A DNA stretch of 64,000 nt from Acidovorax sp. 1608163 (GTDB lineage: Bacteria > Pseudomonadota > Gammaproteobacteria > Burkholderiales > Burkholderiaceae_C). The notes below the pieces were generated by a model. The model had not been told where the DNA came from, did no database searches, and was given only the letters and a program-made list of their open reading frames with translations. This document shows positions 54,595 to 64,000 of the stretch, one piece after another (position 1 is the stretch's first letter; each line of letters starts with the position of its first letter). The translations under genes and the position numbers were made by a program. Location: contig NZ_CP033069.1 of assembly GCF_003669015.1 (NCBI RefSeq), forward strand, positions 3,792,501 through 3,856,500, read 5' to 3'.

Positions 54595-56340
54595 ATGACC
54601 GACAAACTCCTCTCCTCCCCCCACCCCATCCGCGACGCCGCTGAAGCCCACCCCAGCCGCCGCCACTTTGTGCGCCAGATGGGCCTGGCCGCCGCCGCCC
54701 TGGGCACCCTGCCCCTGACCGCCTGCGGCGGCAGCGACGATGTGCCCGCCGTGCAGTTTGCCCACGGCATTGCCAGTGGCGACCCGCTGGCCGACCGCGT
54801 GATGCTGTGGACGCGGGTGACGCCACCCGCAGGCCACACCAGCGACATCCCCGTCGATTGGGAAGTCGCCACCGACAGCGCCTTCACCACCCTCGTGGCG
54901 CAGGGGCAGGCCACCGCGCTCGCCAGCAAGGACTTCACCGTCAAGGTGGATGCCACCGGCTTGAAGGCCGCCACCGCGTACCACTTCCGCTTCAAGGCCT
55001 ATGCGGCCACATCCACCACGGGGCGCACCCGCACCCTGCCCACGGGCAACGTGGCACAGGTCAAGCTGGCGGTGTTCTCGTGCGCCAACTACCCGGCGGG
55101 CTACTTCAACGTGTACGCCGACGCCGCCAAGCGCAACGACCTGGACGCCACCGTGCACCTGGGCGACTACATCTACGAATACGGCCAGGGCGGCTACGCA
55201 TCGGCCAACGCGGGCGCCATGGGCCGCCTGTCCGCCCCTGCCAACGAGATCCTGAGCCTGGCCGACTACCGCCAGCGCCACGCCCAGTACAAGACCGATG
55301 CCGACCTGCAGGCCCTGCACGCCGCCGCCCCCATGATTGCCGTGTGGGACGATCACGAAGTCGCCAACGACACCTGGCGCGACGGCGCAGAGAACCACCA
55401 AAGCGCCACCGAAGGCAGCTTCAGCGCCCGCAAGGCCGCCGCCATGCAGGCCTACCACGAGTGGATGCCCACCCGCAACGCACAGCCTGAGCTGATCTAC
55501 CGCAGCTTTGCCTTTGGCAACCTGGTGGCCCTGCACATGCTCGACACGCGCGTGATCGCCCGCGACGAGCAACTGAGCTACAGCAAGTTCTTCACCGCCA
55601 GCGGCTTTGACGCGGCAGGCTTTACGGCGGCAGTGGGCAGCGCCACCCGCCAGCTGATGGGCACCACCCAAACGCAATGGCTGCAGCAGCAAATGGCCGC
55701 ATCCACCGCCACCTGGCAGGTGCTGGGCCAGCAGGTGCTGATGGGGCGCATGAACATCCCTGCGCCCATCCTCATGGAGACCCTGCAGCCCGGCGCAGGC
55801 GTCAGCGTCAGCCAGTACGCGGCCCTGGTGGCCCGTGCGCAAAGCAACCCCAGCAGCCTCACGCCCGCAGAGCAGGCCATCCTGGCGCAGCCCTCCATCC
55901 CCTACAACCTGGACGCCTGGGACGGCTACCAGGCCGCACGCGAGACCGTGCTGGCCACCTCGCGCAGCCTGGGCAAAAACCTGGTGGTGCTGGCGGGCGA
56001 CACGCACAACGCCTGGGCCAACGAGTTGCTTGACATGAACGGCAAGGCCGTGGGCGTGGAGTTCGCCACATCGTCCGTCACCTCGCCCGGGTTTGAGGAA
56101 TACCTGCCCAATGAAAAACCCGCCACGCTGGCAGGCGCGCTGGAGCAGCTGATTGGCCCGCTGCAATACTGCGACACCTCACGCCGAGGCTACATGGTGG
56201 TCACCGCCACGGCCAGCGAATGCCGGGCCGACTGGGTGTACGTGAGCACCATCACCAGCCGCAGCTACACCGCCAGCACAGACAAGTCCCTCAAGGTGGT
56301 GGCAGGCGCAGCAGGCGTGGGCCGCATCGTCGCAGCCTGA
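54595..56340 (+). CDS. phoD: PhoD-type alkaline phosphatase, Tat-exported
   Basis: A protein of 581 residues (596 if the ATG at 54550 is used) from the PhoD family of calcium/iron-dependent phosphodiesterases and phosphatases. The twin-arginine motif SRRHFVRQMG followed by a hydrophobic stretch and LTAC indicates Tat export, possibly with lipid attachment. Metal-site motifs are visible: HLGDYIYEYG, VWDDHEVANDTW and VLAGDTHNAW. The family releases phosphate from phosphodiesters under starvation, but I see no Pho box upstream. I chose the inner ATG because it gives a normal Tat leader; neither start has a good ribosome site. Confidence 0.9.
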   Translation: MTDKLLSSPHPIRDAAEAHPSRRHFVRQMGLAAAALGTLPLTACGGSDDVPAVQFAHGIASGDPLADRVMLWTRVTPPAGHTSDIPVDWEVATDSAFTTLVAQGQATALASKDFTVKVDATGLKAATAYHFRFKAYAATSTTGRTRTLPTGNVAQVKLAVFSCANYPAGYFNVYADAAKRNDLDATVHLGDYIYEYGQGGYASANAGAMGRLSAPANEILSLADYRQRHAQYKTDADLQALHAAAPMIAVWDDHEVANDTWRDGAENHQSATEGSFSARKAAAMQAYHEWMPTRNAQPELIYRSFAFGNLVALHMLDTRVIARDEQLSYSKFFTASGFDAAGFTAAVGSATRQLMGTTQTQWLQQQMAASTATWQVLGQQVLMGRMNIPAPILMETLQPGAGVSVSQYAALVARAQSNPSSLTPAEQAILAQPSIPYNLDAWDGYQAARETVLATSRSLGKNLVVLAGDTHNAWANELLDMNGKAVGVEFATSSVTSPGFEEYLPNEKPATLAGALEQLIGPLQYCDTSRRGYMVVTATASECRADWVYVSTITSRSYTASTDKSLKVVAGAAGVGRIVAA

Positions 56341-56391
56341 CGTAGCGCTGCGACAGGCTGCACCGGCCCGCAAGGGCAAGGGCGCACAACG

Positions 56392-57171
56392 TTACAGCAA
56401 CCCCCGCAACTCGCGCGCGGCCTCCTGCAGCAGCGGCAGCATGTCGCGCTGCAGCGTCTGCGCCTGCATTTGCTGGGGTGATGCCACCACATTGAGCGCC
56501 GCCACCGTCTGCCCCTGCAGGTTGCGCAGCGGCACGGCCAGGGCGTGCACGCCCAGCTCGTGCTCTTCCACTGCCAGACAAAAATCGTCGCGCCGCGCCT
56601 GGGCCACCACCTTGCGCAGGGCGCCCACTTGCGTGAGGGTGTGGGGCGTGAGCCGCTGCAGCGTGCAGCCCTTGAGCCACTGCGTGAACTCTGCCACCGG
56701 CAGCGCGGCCAGCAGCACCCGCCCAGTCGATGTGGGGTGCGCAGGCAACCGCGCCCCCAGATGCAGGCCATAGGCCATGGTGCGCGATGGCGCGCCATAC
56801 ACCCCGCTGCGTGCCACGATCACCACCTCATCTCCATCCAGCACCACGGCAGAGAACGACTGCTGCGTCTGCGCCGCCAGCCGGTTCAGCGTGGGCTGCA
56901 GCACGCGCGGTAGCCGGGCCGACGCCAGGTAGCTGCCCGAGAACCGCAGCACCTTGGGCGCCAGCCAAAAGTAGCTGCCGTCCGTTTCCAGATAGCCCAG
57001 GTGCGCCAGCGTAAGCAAGTGCCTGCGCGCCGCCGCCCGCGTCAGGCCCGTGCGCTGCGCGGCCAGCGTGGCGTTGAGCCGCTGGCGCTCGGTGTCAAAG
57101 CTCTCCAGCACCGCCATGCCTTTGGCCATGCCTTCGATGAGGTCGGACTTGGCGATAGGAAAAGTGGGCAT
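56392..57171 (-). CDS. pobR: IclR-family regulator of pobA (PobR/PcaR-like)
   Basis: A 259-residue regulator with an N-terminal winged helix-turn-helix (about residues 10-70, TRAAARRHLLTLAHLGYLETDG) and an IclR effector domain (SFSAVVLDGDEVVIVAR, PAHPTSTGRVLLA, LGVHALAVPL). It is divergent from pobA, so it most likely activates pobA in response to 4-hydroxybenzoate, as IclR-type PobR proteins do. A dyad in the shared 395-base gap is the probable operator. The name is by context; the protein could also serve as a wider PcaR-type regulator of aromatic catabolism. Confidence 0.88.
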   Translation of the reverse strand: MPTFPIAKSDLIEGMAKGMAVLESFDTERQRLNATLAAQRTGLTRAAARRHLLTLAHLGYLETDGSYFWLAPKVLRFSGSYLASARLPRVLQPTLNRLAAQTQQSFSAVVLDGDEVVIVARSGVYGAPSRTMAYGLHLGARLPAHPTSTGRVLLAALPVAEFTQWLKGCTLQRLTPHTLTQVGALRKVVAQARRDDFCLAVEEHELGVHALAVPLRNLQGQTVAALNVVASPQQMQAQTLQRDMLPLLQEAARELRGLL

Positions 57172-57259
57172 GGATGAATTCCTGCAGTTGCTGGGGTGCC
57201 TTGATGCCTTGCACAGCCCCCTACGGAGGCGCTATTGATCCGGCATGAACCCCCTTGAA

Positions 57260-58751
<1,492 letters not shown>

Positions 58752-59067
58752 TTTAGCGTTAATTCGCTACTAAAACCATAGCTTCCTGCGCTTTATTGAT
58801 GAGCGCTGGAGGCTATTTTTATTGAAAATTCCACATCAAGAACACATATAGCAAACCCAACGGCGATCAGCTATCAAAGTGCCGTGCCCATTTGATGTCG
58901 GCTACTGCTTGCGAAATGGAAGATGAGCGCCCATCTATCGCACTCCCCCAAGGGGCCAAGGATTCAAAAAGAGTGTGACATCAGCCACCGACGCAAGGTT
59001 GGAGGACTTTGCCCGTGGGGTACCATTTTTCACAAGATCAATAAACCTTACTTGCGAGGAGAACCAA
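58752..59067. other. 316-base gap after pobA
   Basis: Apart from the palindrome at 58778-58820 I see no gene here. The rest, from about 58830, is relatively AT-rich like the gene that follows and probably arrived with it. GAGGAG just before 59068 is that gene's ribosome site. Confidence 0.45.
58778..58820 (+). repeat. degenerate palindrome copy, probable pobA terminator
   Basis: ATAGCTTCCTGCGCT (58778-58792) pairs with AGCGCTGGAGGCTAT (58802-58816) with two mismatches or wobble pairs, followed by TTTTT. The stem has drifted from the family sequence but kept most pairing. Confidence 0.82.
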
Positions 59068-59592
59068 GTGACCGAGACTGGCTTGTCGATAAAAATCAAG
59101 ATTCGCACCTTGGCCGTAGCGGCTTGTTTAGGACTTGGCTTGACGGCATTGCCTGCACACTCATGCAGTCGAACGCCAACCGCAGTCGACAGTTTTGTAG
59201 TCAAGTTAAAGCGTTACCCAACATTCGTGCAACCTGTTGGATTTGGTCAGCCAGTCATCTTTCGTGGTGAGGTTGAGTCAGTAGCCGAACTGCCGCCAAC
59301 GAGTCACGCAAAAACGGCAAAGGACGCGCGGCAATACTGGGGGATACAGTTCAAAGCCGTGCATTGGTACGGCTCCAACCAACAGGCAGAGCAAGCGACG
59401 GTGCTAACGCCAGTAGAACCGACAAAGATGGAAATATTCTGCGGAATCAGGCCTTTTGTAGCAAAGGCTGGTGAAGAGTGGTTGGTTTTTGCTTACCGCG
59501 AAAAAGACGGCAAATTTTCACCTGATACAGACGTGAGTTTGCGAATCCAAAATGGGCAAATCCCACCCGAAATCTTGCGTCAACTGCCGTGA
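59068..59592 (+). CDS. exported protein of unknown function, lower GC
   Basis: A 174-residue protein from a GTG at 59068, chosen because GAGGAG lies seven bases upstream. A signal peptide covers about residues 10-32 (IRTLAVAACLGLGLTALPAHSCS). The mature part starts with two cysteines close together and has another in MEIFCGIRP; it contains a beta-rich stretch VIFRGEVESVAEL and a GEEWLVFAYREKDG strand. This pattern recalls TIMP/netrin-like folds, but I cannot assign a family with confidence. GC content is visibly lower than in neighbouring genes, suggesting acquisition by transfer. It stands alone. Confidence 0.72.
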   Translation: MTETGLSIKIKIRTLAVAACLGLGLTALPAHSCSRTPTAVDSFVVKLKRYPTFVQPVGFGQPVIFRGEVESVAELPPTSHAKTAKDARQYWGIQFKAVHWYGSNQQAEQATVLTPVEPTKMEIFCGIRPFVAKAGEEWLVFAYREKDGKFSPDTDVSLRIQNGQIPPEILRQLP

Positions 59593-59773
59593 GTGATGGG
59601 TGGAACAGAGTCTCTCGCTCAGCCGATCCACAGCGTTGATCCTGCGACAGGTGCGTGATTGATGACAAAAATTTGGGTGCTTCTGTCATGCGCCCCTAAT
59701 AGCGGCGTCTCCAGCCTTCGCGTCCATCCCCCACCCCGTTAGATGTGCAACGGCCCGGGAAGTCCAGCGCAGA

Positions 59774-60310
59774 TCACTGCTGCTGAGAGACCGACTTCCC
59801 TCCCTCCGCAATCGGCAAACCCAGCACCCAAAGCGCCATCGCCTGCGCCTGCACTTCCGTAACCTGCGGATGCCGAGGCATCACAGTACGCCCCCATTCA
59901 CCCACACTGCCCTCGCGGATCTTGCGGGCCAGGTAGGCGGCGGCGTCGGGGCGGTCTTGGTAGCGGGCGGCGATCTGGCGGAAGGATGGGCCGACGTAGC
60001 GGCGGTCCATGCCGTGGCAGCGCAAACAATCGCTGGCTTCCACCAAGGCTTGCCCGGCCAGTGAGGTGGTTTGGGGGGTTACTGCGGCCCCAGAAGCCCC
60101 TGCTGCAGGAGCGGTAGGGGCTGCAGGGTTTGCAGAGGCCGGTGGCTGCGGAGTTACGGCCCCCGGTACTTCGGCCTGCGGGGGCTTGGCCGTGAGCACC
60201 ATGCGTACGCCCAGGTTGAGCATGCCCAGGGTGATCAGCAGCCCGAAGGCGATCAGCGCCCACCCCAGCCAGCGGGGCCGGGGGGGTGGGGTGTCATCGT
60301 CTGGCTGCAT
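59774..60310 (-). CDS. membrane-anchored c-type cytochrome
   Basis: A 178-residue protein with an uncleaved N-terminal membrane anchor (about residues 15-37), a Pro/Ala-rich linker (45-80) and a single class I cytochrome c domain. Heme attaches at CLRCH, and the probable axial Met is in TVMPRHPQV. Such proteins shuttle electrons at the periplasmic face, often to terminal oxidases. It follows purH by 36 bases on the same strand, probably a chance neighbour. Confidence 0.9.
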   Translation of the reverse strand: MQPDDDTPPPRPRWLGWALIAFGLLITLGMLNLGVRMVLTAKPPQAEVPGAVTPQPPASANPAAPTAPAAGASGAAVTPQTTSLAGQALVEASDCLRCHGMDRRYVGPSFRQIAARYQDRPDAAAYLARKIREGSVGEWGRTVMPRHPQVTEVQAQAMALWVLGLPIAEGGKSVSQQQ

Positions 60311-60346
60311 GGTCTGCGCCTTGAGCGATGTAGGGCAGATGGCCGA

Positions 60347-61954
60347 TCAATGGCGGAAGTGGCGCACGCCGCTGAACACCATGGCCACGCCGCGTTCATT
60401 GGCGGCGTCAATCACTTCCTGGTCGCGCATGGAGCCGCCGGGCTGGATGACGCAGGTGGCACCTGCATCCACCACCACGTCGAGGCCGTCGCGGAAGGGG
60501 AAGAAGGCATCGCTGGCCACCACGGTGCCTTGCAGCGACAGCTTAGCGTGCTCAGCCTTGATGCTGGCGATGCGGGCGGAGTCGAGGCGGCTCATCTGGC
60601 CTGCGCCCACGCCCATGGTCATGCCGCCCTTGCAGAAGACGATGGCGTTGCTCTTGACGTACTTGGCGACCTTCCAGGCGAACAGCAGGTCGGACATTTC
60701 TTCCAGCGACGGCTGCTTGTGCGTCACCACCTTCAGGTCGATGAGCGACAGCTCGTGGTTGTCGGCCGACTGCAGCAGCAGGCCCGAGCCGATGCGCTTG
60801 GCGTCCATGGCGTTGCGGCCACGGCTCCAGTGCGTGGTGCCGCCGTGGGCGGGCAGCGCGATCTTGAGCAAGCGCACATTGGCCTTGGCTTTGAAGATTT
60901 CCAGCGCTTCGGGCGTGAAGTCTGGGGCCATCAGCACTTCCACAAACTGCTTGCTGACCTGGGCGGCTGCGGCGCCGTCCACCGCGCGGTTGAAGGCAAT
61001 GATGCCGCCGAAGGCGCTGGTGGGGTCGGTCTGGAAGGCCTTGCTGTAGGCGTCCAGGGCGTCCAGGCCCACGGCCACGCCGCAGGGGTTCGCGTGCTTG
61101 ACGATGACGCAGGCAGCGGCGTCAAAGCTCTTGACGCATTCCCACGCAGCATCGGCGTCGGCGATGTTGTTGTAGCTGAGTTCTTTGCCTTGCAGTTGCA
61201 CGCTGGTGACCAGCGAGCCGGGCGCGGGGTGCAGGTCGCGGTACAGGGCGGCTTGCTGGTGGCTGTTTTCGCCGTAGCGCAAGTCCTGCACCTTGATGAA
61301 AGCACCGTTGCTTTGGCCGGGGAACTGCGTGCGCTCGGGCACATAGGTTTCCGACAGCTTGGCTTCGTCGAAGGTGACGGAGGAGAGGTAGTCGCTGATG
61401 GCACCGTCGTACTGGGCGATGCGGTTGAACGCGGCCACCGACAGGGCGAAGCGCAGTTTGTCGGAGAGCTTGCCGTTGGCTTTGAGCTCGGCCAGCACGG
61501 CGTCGTACTGGTCTGCGGCAGTGATCACGCCCACGTCGGCCCAGTTCTTGGCGGCGCTGCGTACCATGGCGGGGCCGCCAATGTCGATGTTTTCGATGGC
61601 GTCGGCCAGTGTGCAGCCGGCCTTGGCCACGGTGGCTTCAAAGGGGTAGAGGTTGACCACCAGCAGATCGATGGTGTCGATGCCGTGTTCCTTCAGGGCC
61701 GCCATGTGGGCGGGCAGCTCGCGGCGGGCCAGCAGGCCGCCGTGCACCTTGGGGTGCAGGGTCTTGACGCGGCCGTCCAGCATCTCGGGGAACTGGGTGA
61801 CTTCGGCCACCTCGGTCACGGGCAGGCCTTCTTTGGCCAGCAGCTGCGCGGTGCCACCGGTGGACAGCAGCTTGATGCCCAGCGCGTGCAGGGCTTTGGC
61901 AAAGTCAACAATGCCGGTCTTGTCGGATACGGAAAGAAGTGCGTTCATGGCCAT
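60347..61954 (-). CDS. purH: bifunctional AICAR formyltransferase / IMP cyclohydrolase
   Basis: A 535-residue enzyme of the last two steps of IMP synthesis. The N-terminal MGS-like IMP cyclohydrolase domain includes [11 protein letters not shown] and [15 protein letters not shown]. The AICAR transformylase domain holds [29 protein letters not shown] (catalytic Lys-His) and the end [20 protein letters not shown]. The start may be either of two adjacent ATGs (61954 or 61948). The gene lies downstream of dusB-fis on the same strand, a common betaproteobacterial order. Confidence 0.96.
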   Translation of the reverse strand: MAMNALLSVSDKTGIVDFAKALHALGIKLLSTGGTAQLLAKEGLPVTEVAEVTQFPEMLDGRVKTLHPKVHGGLLARRELPAHMAALKEHGIDTIDLLVVNLYPFEATVAKAGCTLADAIENIDIGGPAMVRSAAKNWADVGVITAADQYDAVLAELKANGKLSDKLRFALSVAAFNRIAQYDGAISDYLSSVTFDEAKLSETYVPERTQFPGQSNGAFIKVQDLRYGENSHQQAALYRDLHPAPGSLVTSVQLQGKELSYNNIADADAAWECVKSFDAAACVIVKHANPCGVAVGLDALDAYSKAFQTDPTSAFGGIIAFNRAVDGAAAAQVSKQFVEVLMAPDFTPEALEIFKAKANVRLLKIALPAHGGTTHWSRGRNAMDAKRIGSGLLLQSADNHELSLIDLKVVTHKQPSLEEMSDLLFAWKVAKYVKSNAIVFCKGGMTMGVGAGQMSRLDSARIASIKAEHAKLSLQGTVVASDAFFPFRDGLDVVVDAGATCVIQPGGSMRDQEVIDAANERGVAMVFSGVRHFRH

Positions 61955-61984
61955 GGTGGAGGTAAAATTTGAAGTTAAATCGGG

Positions 61985-62035
61985 CTCTAGCGCTTACCTG
62001 ATAAGCGCTAGAAGCTATATTTTTTATAGCAATCG
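61985..62035. repeat. dispersed palindrome copy between fis and purH
   Basis: CTAGCGCTTA (61987-61996) and TAAGCGCTAG (62002-62011) form a perfect 10-bp stem with GAAGCTATATTTTTTATAGC at its side. It may end part of the dusB-fis transcript before purH. Confidence 0.88.
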
Positions 62036-62060
62036 ACCCTGAGGGCACCTGCGGTACGGC

Positions 62061-62294
62061 TCAGAGCAGTTTGTGCTCCACCAGCTTCTTGCGCAAGGTG
62101 TTGCGGTTCAGGCCCAGCCATTCGGCCGCGCGGGACTGGTTGTTCTCGGCGTGGCTCATCACCACCTCCAGCAGCGGCTTTTCGACCACGCGCACCAGCA
62201 TGTCGTACATGCCGTCGGGCGTTTCACCGCCCAGGTCGCGGAAGTAGCCCTGGAGGCTTTCACGGACGCACTCTTCTATGTGTTGTTTGCTCAT
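62061..62294 (-). CDS. fis: Fis-family DNA-binding protein
   Basis: A 77-residue nucleoid-associated protein. The C-terminal helix-turn-helix is AAEWLGLNRNTLRKKLVEHKL; the N-terminal half provides the dimer helices. Betaproteobacterial Fis is shorter than the 98-residue E. coli protein. The ATG at 62292-62294 overlaps the dusB stop (ATGA), the conserved dusB-fis arrangement, so it is translationally coupled. Confidence 0.94.
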   Translation of the reverse strand: MSKQHIEECVRESLQGYFRDLGGETPDGMYDMLVRVVEKPLLEVVMSHAENNQSRAAEWLGLNRNTLRKKLVEHKLL

Positions 62295-63337
62295 GCAGGC
62301 AATCCCTCTTGTTCTTCTGTATCTGCAAGCGCCGCCGTCGCGGCAGGCATGCGGTCCATCTGGGTGCCCAGGGCATCCAGAAAATCGGCCACCGCCTGCC
62401 ACTGCGTGGCGCTGTCTTCTATCGTATTGATGTGCTGCCTGAAGGCCTCGCCGCCCGGCAGAGCGCGCAGGTACCACGCAATGTGCTTGCGGGCACTGCG
62501 CACGCCGGTCAGCTCGCCATACAGGCTGTAGTGGTCGTGCAAATGGTCCAGCAGCAGGCGGCGCACCTCGGCCACCAGGGGTGGGGCCAGGTGCTCGCCT
62601 GTGTCCAGAAAGTGGGCGATCTCGCGGAAGATCCACGGCCGCCCCTGGGCCGCGCGGCCGATCATGATGGCGTCGGCACCCGTAGCGGCCAGCACATCGC
62701 GCGCCTTTTCGGGCGAGGTTATGTCGCCGTTGGCCACCACGGGCACCTTCACCGCCGCTTTCACGGCGGCGATGGTGTCGTACTCGGCCTGGCCTTTGTA
62801 GCCCTGCTCGCGCGTGCGGCCGTGCACCGTCAGCATCTGGATGCCCACCGCCTCAAACTGCCGGGCCAGGGCCACGGCGTTCTTGTGCTGCTGGCACCAG
62901 CCGGTGCGCATCTTCAGCGTGACAGGCACGTTGAACGGCGCGCAGGCCTCGACCACCGCCTGGGCGATGGACACGGCCAGCGCCTCGTCCTGCATCAGGG
63001 CGGAGCCCGCCCACTTGTTGCACACCTTCTTGGCCGGGCAGCCCATGTTGATGTCGATGATTTGCGCGCCGCGCTCTACGTTGTAGACCGCCGCCTCGGC
63101 CATCATCTGCGCCTCGGTGCCGGCAATCTGCACGGCAATGGGGCCCGGCTCTCCTTCGTGGTTGGCCCGGCGCGAGGTCTTGAGGCTGTTCCACAAGTCC
63201 TTGCGTGAGGTCACCATCTCACTCACCGCATAGCCCGCCCCCAGCGCCTTGCACAGCTGGCGAAAAGGCCGGTCCGTCACGCCCGCCATGGGGGCGACGA
63301 ACAGGCGATTCGCCAAAGAAAACTGGCCGATGTGCAT
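62291..63337 (-). CDS. dusB: tRNA dihydrouridine synthase B
   Basis: A 348-residue FMN enzyme reducing uridines in tRNA to dihydrouridine. The catalytic Cys100 lies in DINMGCPAKKVC; MAGVTDRPFRQL at the start, VTLKMRTGW and VHGRTREQGYKG bind FMN and tRNA. I chose the ATG at 63335-63337 (MHIGQFSLANR); a longer open frame upstream adds about 50 unlike residues. It precedes fis in the usual operon. Confidence 0.95.
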   Translation of the reverse strand: MHIGQFSLANRLFVAPMAGVTDRPFRQLCKALGAGYAVSEMVTSRKDLWNSLKTSRRANHEGEPGPIAVQIAGTEAQMMAEAAVYNVERGAQIIDINMGCPAKKVCNKWAGSALMQDEALAVSIAQAVVEACAPFNVPVTLKMRTGWCQQHKNAVALARQFEAVGIQMLTVHGRTREQGYKGQAEYDTIAAVKAAVKVPVVANGDITSPEKARDVLAATGADAIMIGRAAQGRPWIFREIAHFLDTGEHLAPPLVAEVRRLLLDHLHDHYSLYGELTGVRSARKHIAWYLRALPGGEAFRQHINTIEDSATQWQAVADFLDALGTQMDRMPAATAALADTEEQEGLPA

Positions 63338-63641
63338 AGGGTGTGCGGGAGGGGTTGGGCAGCGAATGCTGAAAAAGGAGGCAGGATTGTACCTGCTTAA
63401 AATTTCAGCAAATGAAAAGTGCAGGGATTTACGGGGGCAACGCCGTTGCATCGCCTGTGGCTCCCGCAACAGCCCCCGTTCCACCAACCGCTCAGCCAGC
63501 CTCGCGGTCCCTCGTCCCTGCGCCAGGGTGGAGTTGGCCTCGTGGAACTTGAAATGCCCGTTCGGATTGAGCTTGTCGCAACCCTGCCCTGAGGGTGAAC
63601 ACGCTCAGTGAGAACCGTTCAAGCAGGCTCATCAGGCCAGA
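63338..63641. other. gap upstream of dusB with an extragenic repeat
   Basis: The 304-base gap holds the dusB promoter region and, at about 63558-63622, a degenerate copy of the CCGTTCGG..GAGCTTGTC element with CTCAGTGAGAACCG in inverse orientation. I see no gene. Confidence 0.5.
63386..63413 (-). promoter_or_regulatory. candidate dusB-fis promoter
   Basis: On the minus strand TACAAT (63386-63391) matches five of six bases of a -10 box, about 50 bases before the dusB start, in an AT-rich pocket. A weak -35-like TTTGCT lies 15-16 bases upstream. Confidence 0.38.
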
Positions 63642-64000
63642 TCAATAACGGCTGGCCACGTCCGTAGAGCTTCTGGAGGCTGGAGTCGAGCCCTTCAGAG
63701 CGTACCGCCACCATGCATCGGGCAGATTGTTGAAATGGTGCTGGGCCATCAGGCTGCGCAGCCACTGGCGATTGAACTGCACGTCGGGCGAGAAACCAGT
63801 GGCGTCCACCGGAGCCCCTGCCAGCTCCACACCGGCGGGTGTGCCCATGTCCACGTCATGCCCATCGGCTAAGGGGCCACGCACCACCTTGCTGGCCTGA
63901 AAGCCGTTGACCACCCGCACCCGCACCACCCATGCGCCTGTAGCGGCATGGCAGCTTGCCCGCATTTCCATGCCCTGGGCCCGCAACTGGCGCAATACCG
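63642..64000 (-). CDS. M15-peptidase-like (VanX-type) protein, N-terminus outside window
   Basis: The C-terminal 119 codons of a gene continuing past the window. The sequence resembles D-Ala-D-Ala dipeptidases of the M15D (VanX/DdpX) type: an SxH element (SCHAATGA), DVDMGTP, FNRQWLRSLMAQHHF and NLPDAWWRYAL align with family landmarks. However, the family's catalytic end motif is EWWH, and here it reads AWWR, so both the general base and a zinc ligand are missing; the segment after SxH is also irregular. It may be an inactive relative or a decayed gene. Assignment is tentative because most of the protein is not visible. Confidence 0.6.
   Translation of the reverse strand, partial: VLRQLRAQGMEMRASCHAATGAWVVRVRVVNGFQASKVVRGPLADGHDVDMGTPAGVELAGAPVDATGFSPDVQFNRQWLRSLMAQHHFNNLPDAWWRYALKGSTPASRSSTDVASRY

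Overview
The window is a GC-rich chromosomal segment of a betaproteobacterium, most likely a Comamonadaceae member close to Acidovorax. This rests on gene content and order (ruvX-pyrR-pyrB-pyrC', argH next to an AlgZ/AlgR-type pair, dusB-fis-purH, a PilGHIJ-ChpA cluster, pobA with an IclR regulator) and on dispersed short palindromes built on the core AAGCGCTAGC. Nearly everything is chromosomal housekeeping or regulation. I see no rRNA, tRNA, CRISPR array, prophage or transposase.

Layout. 1-2.2 kb: a cut-off anti-sigma factor, its ECF sigma factor and a divergent DUF3455 lipoprotein. 2.2-5.8 kb: a FMN-dependent L-lactate dehydrogenase type enzyme and a membrane diguanylate cyclase. 6.2-15.1 kb: a minus-strand operon of bacterial alpha-2-macroglobulin, a VOC protein and penicillin-binding protein 1C. 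15.3-16.7 kb: a membrane protein of unknown role. 16.7-17.6 kb: a gene-free, strongly structured inverted-repeat region. 17.6-21.8 kb: a rhomboid protease, an orphan Bug/TctC solute-binding protein and argH. 21.9-28.8 kb: a LytS/LytTR two-component pair, then a metal or siderophore uptake set (DUF2946 protein, TonB-dependent receptor, PepSY membrane protein, small secreted protein). 28.9-31.7 kb: divergent permease and ATPase genes of a ferric-iron type ABC importer. 31.8-36.4 kb: a small unknown ORF, a chemoreceptor, a Yip1-family protein and an acyltransferase.

36.4-40.4 kb is the yqgE-ruvX-pyrR-pyrB-pyrC' operon, with overlapping start and stop codons; its dihydroorotase-like subunit has lost the metal-binding HxH. 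A photolyase follows on the other strand. 42-52.1 kb is the twitching-motility chemosensory cluster (rubredoxin, pilG, pilH, pilI, pilJ, chpA); chpA is split by an apparent single-base frameshift near 46266-46269. 52.2-56.3 kb carries thiD overlapping hemL, then a Tat-type PhoD phosphatase. 56.4-58.8 kb is the divergent pobR-type regulator / pobA pair with a clear dyad operator between them. The right end holds a lower-GC secreted protein gene, a membrane-anchored cytochrome c, purH, fis, dusB and a cut-off M15-peptidase-like gene lacking the usual catalytic residues.

The most unusual signals are non-coding or structural: the roughly 900-base inverted region with compensated hairpins and a possible three-way junction, the extragenic palindrome family that acts as terminators and also lies in frame inside pbpC, and the chpA frameshift. 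I found no clearly new multi-gene system; the A2M-VOC-PbpC arrangement is the nearest candidate.
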